This document shows positions 59,412 to 64,000 of a stretch of DNA of 64,000 nucleotides, piece after piece; position 1 is the stretch's first letter, and each line of letters starts with the position of its first letter. The notes beneath the pieces were generated by a model, which saw only the letters and a list, made by a program, of their open reading frames with translations, was not told the origin of the DNA and searched no databases. The translations under genes were made by a program, and so were the position numbers. This DNA comes from UBA7985 sp002711265 (GTDB taxonomy: Bacteria > Pseudomonadota > Alphaproteobacteria > UBA7985): NCBI GenBank assembly GCA_965660945.1, contig CBFIBS010000004.1, positions 1 through 64,000 of the forward strand, written 5' to 3'.

Positions 59412-60818
59412 ATGAGCGTTGTCACCCGTTTTGCGCCCTCTCCCACTGGCTTCCTCCACATCGGGGGTGTGCGAACTGCCCTGTTCAACTGGCTGTTCGC
59501 GCGACATCATGGCGGAAAATATCTACTTAGAATAGAGGATACTGACAAGGAACGCTCGACGCAGGAAGCGGTCGACGCCATCCTCGCCGGGCTGGACTGG
59601 ATGGGGCTTGATGCCGACGGAGAGACGGTGTTCCAGAGCACCCGCGCCGACCGTCACCGGGCCGTGGCTGAAGAGATGCTCGCCAACGGCCGGGCCTACA
59701 AGTGCTTCGCCACGCCCGAGGAACTGAGCGCCATGCGTGAGGCGGCGAAGGCCGAAGGCCGCAACCCCGGATACGATGGCCGCTGGCGGGACCGCGACCC
59801 GGCCGAGGCGCCTGCCGGGGCGCCCTTCGTTATCCGCGTCCGGACCCCGCAGGAGGGCAGCACCGTCATCGACGACGTGGTGCAGGGCCGGGTCGAGGTC
59901 CAGAACAGCGAAATCGACGACTTCGTCCTGCTCCGTGCCGATGGCTCGCCAACCTACATGCTCGCCGTGTGCGTCGACGACCACGACATGGGCGTCACCC
60001 ACGTTATCCGGGGTGACGATCACCTCAACAACGCCTTTCGCCAGGCGCAGATTTATCGGGCTGCGGGCTGGGATCTGCCCGCCTTCGGCCATATCCCTCT
60101 GATCCACGGGGCTGACGGTGCCAAGCTGTCTAAGCGCCACGGCGCGGTCGGGGTCGAAGAGTACCGCGACCAGGGTTACCTGCAGCAAGCCGTGTTCAAC
60201 GCCCTACTGCGGCTGGGCTGGAGCCACGGCGACGACGAGATCATCTCGCGCGCGCAGGCGGTCGAGTGGTTCGACCTCGCCGACGTCAACCGCGGGGCCT
60301 CGAGGCTGGATATGGACAAGGTGGCGGCGCTCAACGCCCATTATCTCAAGGCGATGCCGGCCGGTGAGGCGCTGGCACTGGCGCTGCCGTTTGTCGCTGA
60401 GGCGGGCTGGGACGCACTCGGTGACGAAGAGCAGGCCCGGCTTGAGCGGGCCATGCCGTCCATCGCAGACCGCTCCAAGACGCTGCGCGATGTCGCTGAA
60501 ATGGCGCGCTTCTTCTTGCAGGCGCCGCCCATCGAAATCGAGGACAAGGCGCGGAAGGCGCTGGACGAAGACGGATTGGTGGTGCTGCGCGACATGCGAA
60601 CGGTGCTGGCAACCGTGGATGCGTGGGATGAGGACAGTATCAAGGCGGCGCTCATGGCCTACGCTGAAGCCAAGGAGCTCAAGCTGGGTAAGGTGTTCCA
60701 ACCCCTGCGCGCAGCGCTGACAGGGGCCATGGCTTCACCAGGGGTTACGGAAGTCGCCTTTGCCTTCGGGCCGGAGAAAACACAGCAGCACATTGCCGCC
60801 GTGCTCGACGACGCCTGA
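59412..60818 (+). CDS. gltX: Glutamyl-tRNA synthetase
   Basis: Charges tRNA-Glu (and often tRNA-Gln in alphaproteobacteria). It has 468 residues from MSVVTRFAPSPTGFLHIGG. The HIGH-like motif is HIGG, and the KMSKS-like motif is GAKLSKRHG. A C-terminal anticodon-binding domain follows. The frame is open upstream to 59229 but overlaps comEC antisense and is not family-like. Alphaproteobacteria usually have two gltX copies; which one this is cannot be said. Confidence 0.97.
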   Translation: MSVVTRFAPSPTGFLHIGGVRTALFNWLFARHHGGKYLLRIEDTDKERSTQEAVDAILAGLDWMGLDADGETVFQSTRADRHRAVAEEMLANGRAYKCFATPEELSAMREAAKAEGRNPGYDGRWRDRDPAEAPAGAPFVIRVRTPQEGSTVIDDVVQGRVEVQNSEIDDFVLLRADGSPTYMLAVCVDDHDMGVTHVIRGDDHLNNAFRQAQIYRAAGWDLPAFGHIPLIHGADGAKLSKRHGAVGVEEYRDQGYLQQAVFNALLRLGWSHGDDEIISRAQAVEWFDLADVNRGASRLDMDKVAALNAHYLKAMPAGEALALALPFVAEAGWDALGDEEQARLERAMPSIADRSKTLRDVAEMARFFLQAPPIEIEDKARKALDEDGLVVLRDMRTVLATVDAWDEDSIKAALMAYAEAKELKLGKVFQPLRAALTGAMASPGVTEVAFAFGPEKTQQHIAAVLDDA

Positions 60819-60868
60819 GCTCCGACCCTGCAAACTCAATCCATGAGACAGGCCTGAGACCTATCGCG

Positions 60869-60928
60869 CGCCTGCGGTGGCAGGCGTGCGACGGCCCGCC
60901 GTTGTACGGGTCGCTGTTGTATGGGCCG
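60869..60928. repeat. Hairpin and 15-base tandem repeat between gltX and lexA
   Basis: A 7-bp hairpin CGCCTGC / GCAGGCG with a four-base loop at 60869-60886 lies between the convergent ends of gltX and lexA. Next to it two copies of a 15-base unit (xxGTTGTAxGGGxCG) run at 60899-60928 with three mismatches. The hairpin has no T-run. It may separate the convergent transcripts. Confidence 0.4.
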
Positions 60929-60934
60929 CTGTTA

Positions 60935-61780
60935 TCAGTAGCGGCGGACCAGCCCGGCAAGCCGTCCCTGCACCTTGACCCGGTCGGGGCCGAAAATACG
61001 GGTTTCATAGCGGGTGTTGGCGGGTTCAAGCGCAACCGTGCCCGAGCGCTTTCTCAGGCGCTTGAGGGTCACCTCGTAATTGTCCACCAGTGCGACCACG
61101 ATATCGCCGTTGTGGGCGGTGTCGCCCCGTTCGATGATGACGTAGTCGCCATCGTGGATCCCGGCTTCGATCATGGAATCGCCCTCGACCTGCAGCGCGT
61201 AGTACTGCCCGTTGCCCAGCAGCGTGGTCGGCACGTCGAGGTATTCGCTTTCGTTGGCCAGTGCCTCGATCGGCATGCCCGCAGCGATCTTGCCATAGAG
61301 GGGCAGGGACACTTCCCGGCCCTGAGCCACGGCCATTTCGCGCGCGCGCCCGAAGTCGGCGCGCACCACGTTCGGTCCGGCGTTGGCGAACGCCTGCTCG
61401 CCCAGTCCCTTTTCGCCCTCGAAGTCATCCGGTCCGGGAGCGCGTCCAGCGGTTACGCTCTCCAGCCACGGTGGTGCGGGGCGCAGTCCATCCGCCGACA
61501 GCCCGTCATTCTCCCTGGAGAGCGCCGCAAACCTTCGGTTGGCGATGGGTTGCTGGGTTTGCATATCGTCGGGTAGGCGTGTCACCTCCAGCGCGCGTGC
61601 CCGGTGGGGCAGTCGCTTCAGAAACCCGCGCTCCTCGAGCGCTGTGATCAGGCGATGGATGCCCGATTTTGACTTGAGACTGAGCGCGTCTTTCATCTCA
61701 TCGAAGGACGGTGAAACCCCCCGCTCATTCAGGCAGTCGTGGATGAAAACCAGCAGCGTGCGTTGCTTTTCTGTGAGCAT
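60935..61780 (-). CDS. lexA: SOS repressor LexA with long linker
   Basis: Autocleaving repressor of the SOS response, 281 residues against about 200-240 in most bacteria. The winged-helix DNA-binding domain (1-70, TEKQRTLLVFIHDCLNERGVSPSFDEMK) is separated from the peptidase domain by about 85 extra linker residues. The cleavage site is Ala167-Gly168 (GKIAAGMP) and the catalytic dyad is Ser202 (EGDSM) and Lys240 (VTLKRL). An SOS box lies about 99 bases upstream, supporting autoregulation. Confidence 0.97.
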   Translation of the reverse strand: MLTEKQRTLLVFIHDCLNERGVSPSFDEMKDALSLKSKSGIHRLITALEERGFLKRLPHRARALEVTRLPDDMQTQQPIANRRFAALSRENDGLSADGLRPAPPWLESVTAGRAPGPDDFEGEKGLGEQAFANAGPNVVRADFGRAREMAVAQGREVSLPLYGKIAAGMPIEALANESEYLDVPTTLLGNGQYYALQVEGDSMIEAGIHDGDYVIIERGDTAHNGDIVVALVDNYEVTLKRLRKRSGTVALEPANTRYETRIFGPDRVKVQGRLAGLVRRY

Positions 61781-61878
61781 GCGCGCCTCCCCCTATTCAG
61801 GCATTGCAGCCTGTTGCCCTGTCCCTGTGGCGCGAATACTACGAACACCAAGGGTACAATCGGATAAAAATCACGAAT

Positions 61879-61893
61879 GTTCTAAGAAAGTTC
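61879..61893 (-). promoter_or_regulatory. SOS (LexA) box upstream of lexA
   Basis: On the minus strand the sequence is GAAC-N7-GAAC (plus strand GTTC-TAAGAAA-GTTC), the direct-repeat operator typical of alphaproteobacterial LexA. It lies in the 170-base gap between moeA and lexA. An adjacent GTTCCAAGAAC at 61890-61900 adds a further half-site in the opposite orientation. Confidence 0.8.
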
Positions 61894-61950
61894 CAAGAAC
61901 AAGTCAAGCACAAAGCCCAGCGGGACCAGTAGCACGGCGGGATGCGGGGT

Positions 61951-63156
61951 TTAGAACAGGGTGTCGAGCTGGCCGAGGTCGATGATCTGCACCGGCGCGC
62001 CGGCTTTGATTGGTGGGTCGTGGGCAGGTCGGTCAAGGATGACGTCGGCGGCTGCGAGTACAGACAGCATCGACGAATCCTGCCGTCGCCGGGCGTCGAT
62101 GGTCCCATCGGGCAGGCGCCGGGCGCGGATGAAATCGCGGCGCAGATCATTGGCTGGCAGGTCGTGGGCGATGGTGGCGCTCAGTCGGGGCAGGTCCGTT
62201 GGTCGGCCCAGCAGTTTCGCCACCATGGGCCGCAGGATCAGCAGGCTGAGGATCAGGGCCGAGACCGGGTTGCCCGGCAGGCCGAGGAACAGGCCACCGC
62301 CAAAGCGGCCGAAAATCAGCGGTTTACCTGGGCGCATCGCGATTTTCCAGAACGCGAGGTCAAGCCCCTGGGCTTCGAAGGCGCGCGCGACCAGATCGTG
62401 CTTGCCCACCGAGGCACCGCCGGTGGTCACCACGATGTCGAAGCCCTGCAGCCGCACGGCAGCGGCTTCGAGCGCGGGCAGGCTGTCGCCAACGCTGCCG
62501 AAGTCAGTCGCTTCAGCCCCGCAGGCCCGGGCCATGGCGGCAATGGCGAGGTTGTTGGAGCTGACGATCTGCGCCGGCCCCAGCGCTTCACCCGGCGCCC
62601 GGATTTCGTCGCCCGTGGTCAGCACGGCCACGCGCGGGCGTTTCACGACGGGGATGGCCGGGGTGTTGCCCGCCGCGATCAGGGCCAGCAGGCGGGGTGA
62701 AACCACCGCACCGGCGGATGCCAAGCGGTCGCCTTCCGCAAAATCGAGCCCAGCGGGTCGGACGAAGCGGCCCTCGGTCTCGGCCTGCTCGAAGCGGACA
62801 CCCCCGGGGATGTCGATGGCGTTTTCCTGGATGGCGATGGTATCGGCGCCGGGGGGAAGGGGCGCGCCGGTGAAAATGCGCACGGCCTCGCCCGCCGCCA
62901 GTGCTCGCTGATCATGCTGACCGGCGGCAATCTCGCGCTCGACCCGGAGGTCGCCGGGCAGGTCGCTGGCGCGCACCGCGTAGCCGTCCATGGCCGACAT
63001 GGCCAGCGGCGGGTGGGTCCGACGGGCGTGGACATCGCTCGACAGCACACGGCCAATGACGGGTTCGGCGGCGCTGCTCAGGCTCAGGTCCTCGCCGGGA
63101 AGCGGGCCGGGAATTTCGGCGAGGATTTCAGCCAGCGCGGTGTCGAAGTCCTTCAT
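61951..63156 (-). CDS. moeA: Molybdopterin molybdenumtransferase MoeA
   Basis: Inserts molybdate into adenylylated molybdopterin. It has 401 residues from MKDFDTALAEIL; an open frame upstream to 63219 overlaps moaC and is not typical. Landmarks are PPLAMSAMDGYAVRASD, IFTGAPLPPGADT, TGDEI, VSSNN, VVTTGGASVGKHDLV, MRPGKPLIFGRFG and GLPGNPVSAL. It lies 10 bases after moaC and 170 bases before lexA on the same strand. Confidence 0.96.
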   Translation of the reverse strand: MKDFDTALAEILAEIPGPLPGEDLSLSSAAEPVIGRVLSSDVHARRTHPPLAMSAMDGYAVRASDLPGDLRVEREIAAGQHDQRALAAGEAVRIFTGAPLPPGADTIAIQENAIDIPGGVRFEQAETEGRFVRPAGLDFAEGDRLASAGAVVSPRLLALIAAGNTPAIPVVKRPRVAVLTTGDEIRAPGEALGPAQIVSSNNLAIAAMARACGAEATDFGSVGDSLPALEAAAVRLQGFDIVVTTGGASVGKHDLVARAFEAQGLDLAFWKIAMRPGKPLIFGRFGGGLFLGLPGNPVSALILSLLILRPMVAKLLGRPTDLPRLSATIAHDLPANDLRRDFIRARRLPDGTIDARRRQDSSMLSVLAAADVILDRPAHDPPIKAGAPVQIIDLGQLDTLF

Positions 63157-63166
63157 GGCTGGGGGC

Positions 63167-63694
63167 TCAGGGGCCTGCGGCCGGGTCAGCGACCGTATCC
63201 GTGACCGGGCGGGGCTCATCGGCCTTGAAGGTGCCGGACTTGCCGCCGGTTTTCTCCAGCAGCCGGATGCCGTCGATCACGGCGTCCTTCTGCACCGCCT
63301 TGATCATGTCGTAGACGGTCAGCGCCGCGACGGATGCCGCCGTCAGCGCCTCCATCTCCACACCGGTCTTGCCGTCGGTGCGGCAGGTCGCGCGGATGCG
63401 AACGGCGCTAGCGGCCTCGTCGAGGCTGAGGTCGAGCGAGACGGCCGACAGGGGCAGGGGGTGGCACAGCGGGATCAGTGCAGCGGTCTGCTTGGCCCCC
63501 ATGATGCCGGCGAGCCGGGCCACGGAAAGCACGTCGCCCTTTTTGACATCGCCCTCACGGATCAGGCTGAGGGTTTCGGCCTTGCACCGCACCAGCGCTT
63601 CGGCCACGGCCTCGCGCCGGGTCTCGGGCTTGTCGCTCACGTCGACCATGACCGCGTTGCCGCCGTCGTCGAAGTGGCTGAAGCCACTGCTCAT
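63167..63694 (-). CDS. moaC: Cyclic pyranopterin monophosphate synthase MoaC
   Basis: Second enzyme of molybdenum cofactor synthesis. It has 175 residues with MVDVSDKPETRREAVA, GIMGAKQTAALIPLCHPL, CRTDGKTGVEMEALTA and TVYDMIKAVQKDAVIDGIRLLEKTGGKSG. The first 160 residues are conserved; the last 15 are a variable tail. The ATG overlaps the trpC stop by four bases (ATGA), tying Moco synthesis to the trp operon transcript. Confidence 0.97.
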   Translation of the reverse strand: MSSGFSHFDDGGNAVMVDVSDKPETRREAVAEALVRCKAETLSLIREGDVKKGDVLSVARLAGIMGAKQTAALIPLCHPLPLSAVSLDLSLDEAASAVRIRATCRTDGKTGVEMEALTAASVAALTVYDMIKAVQKDAVIDGIRLLEKTGGKSGTFKADEPRPVTDTVADPAAGP

Positions 63695-63999
63695 TGCGCC
63701 GCTGCCCGGCTGGTTGCATCTGGGGTCGCTGCGTCGTCTGGAGCGCTGAGCCCGAGGATGGTCCGAGTGGCGGTGGTGACGTCGTCCTGCCGCATCAGGC
63801 TTTCGCCGATCAGGAAGGCGCGGGCCCCCGCGCGCGCCATGCGTTCGAGGTCGGCGTGGCTGTAGAGCCCGCTTTCGGCAACCAGCAAGCGGTCGGGGTC
63901 GACCTGACTGGCGAGGCCTTCGCCCACGTCGAGCGAGATTTCCAGCGTTTTCAGGTTGCGGTTGTTGATGCCCAGCAGCGGTGAGCGCAGCCGGTGGGC
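63691..63999 (-). CDS. trpC: Indole-3-glycerol phosphate synthase (5' end outside window)
   Basis: Tryptophan-pathway enzyme. Only the last 102 codons are in the window, starting AHRLRSPLLGINNRNLKTLEISL. The phosphate-binding C-terminal motif AESGLYSHADLERMARAGARAFLIGESLMR is present. A 20-residue Ala/Asp/Thr-rich tail follows. The stop overlaps the moaC ATG. The enzyme converts CdRP to indole-3-glycerol phosphate. Confidence 0.93.
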   Translation of the reverse strand, partial: AHRLRSPLLGINNRNLKTLEISLDVGEGLASQVDPDRLLVAESGLYSHADLERMARAGARAFLIGESLMRQDDVTTATRTILGLSAPDDAATPDATSRAAAQ

Positions 64000-64000
64000 G

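Overview
This 64 kb window looks like a contiguous piece of an alphaproteobacterial chromosome of high GC. The evidence is gene order and family content. There is a tuf-S10 ribosomal cluster, an aroQ-accB-accC-aat-DUF2155 block, and a trpC-moaC-moeA-lexA-comEC-gltX-gltA block. DUF1491 and DUF455 proteins are present, as is an alphaproteobacterial SOS operator (direct repeat GTTC-N7-GTTC) upstream of lexA. The genus cannot be told from the sequence alone. No phage, insertion sequence, CRISPR array, rRNA or tRNA was seen. Nearly all genes are vertically inherited housekeeping genes.

Layout. 1-6.9 kb: 3' part of tuf, then rpsJ-rplC-rplD-rplW-rplB-rpsS-rplV-rpsC-rplP-rpmC-rpsQ, ending at an intrinsic terminator instead of running on into rplN and the spc genes. 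7-14.2 kb: a large AsmA/DUF3971-like envelope protein, a Bcp peroxiredoxin, a DUF455 ferritin-like protein, a class I aminotransferase and a DsbA-like thiol oxidoreductase. 14.2-18.6 kb: aroQ, accB, accC, aat, then convergent DUF2155 and a small conserved protein. 18.8-22.2 kb: cysE, a cysteine desulfurase (apparently with a CTG start) and tungstate-type ABC permease and binding protein without an ATPase. 22.3-26.1 kb: DEAD-box helicase overlapping yaaA tail to tail, then a HisN-type phosphatase and thymidine kinase. 26.2-36.9 kb: an L,D-transpeptidase/DM13-like/SelO operon, an OmpA coiled-coil protein, prfC with a DUF1491 gene, an ABC-F (Uup-like) ATPase and an OmpA lipoprotein. 37-46.2 kb: a repeat-containing peptidoglycan-binding lipoprotein and the phosphate regulon phoR-pstS-pstC-pstA-pstB-phoB without phoU. 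46.4-53 kb: a beta-oxidation operon (fadA, fadB, acyl-CoA dehydrogenase, flavoprotein) behind a palindromic operator. 53.1-64 kb: class II DAHP synthase, an unknown secreted protein, gltA, comEC, gltX, lexA, moeA, moaC and the 3' end of trpC.

The genes form several functional modules: translation, fatty-acid synthesis and degradation, phosphate sensing and uptake, cell-envelope maintenance, aromatic amino-acid synthesis at both ends of the shikimate route (DAHP synthase, AroQ, TrpC), and molybdenum/tungsten cofactor supply (moaC, moeA, tungstate transporter parts, cysteine desulfurase). I did not find a clearly new defence or mobile system. The most noteworthy signals are regulatory or architectural: the fad operator, a DnaA-box/palindrome cluster before the L,D-transpeptidase operon, the phoU-less Pho locus with a PhoR lacking membrane helices, the CTG-started desulfurase, the altered Bcp active-site motif, the truncated S10 operon and the 22-24-residue repeat lipoprotein.
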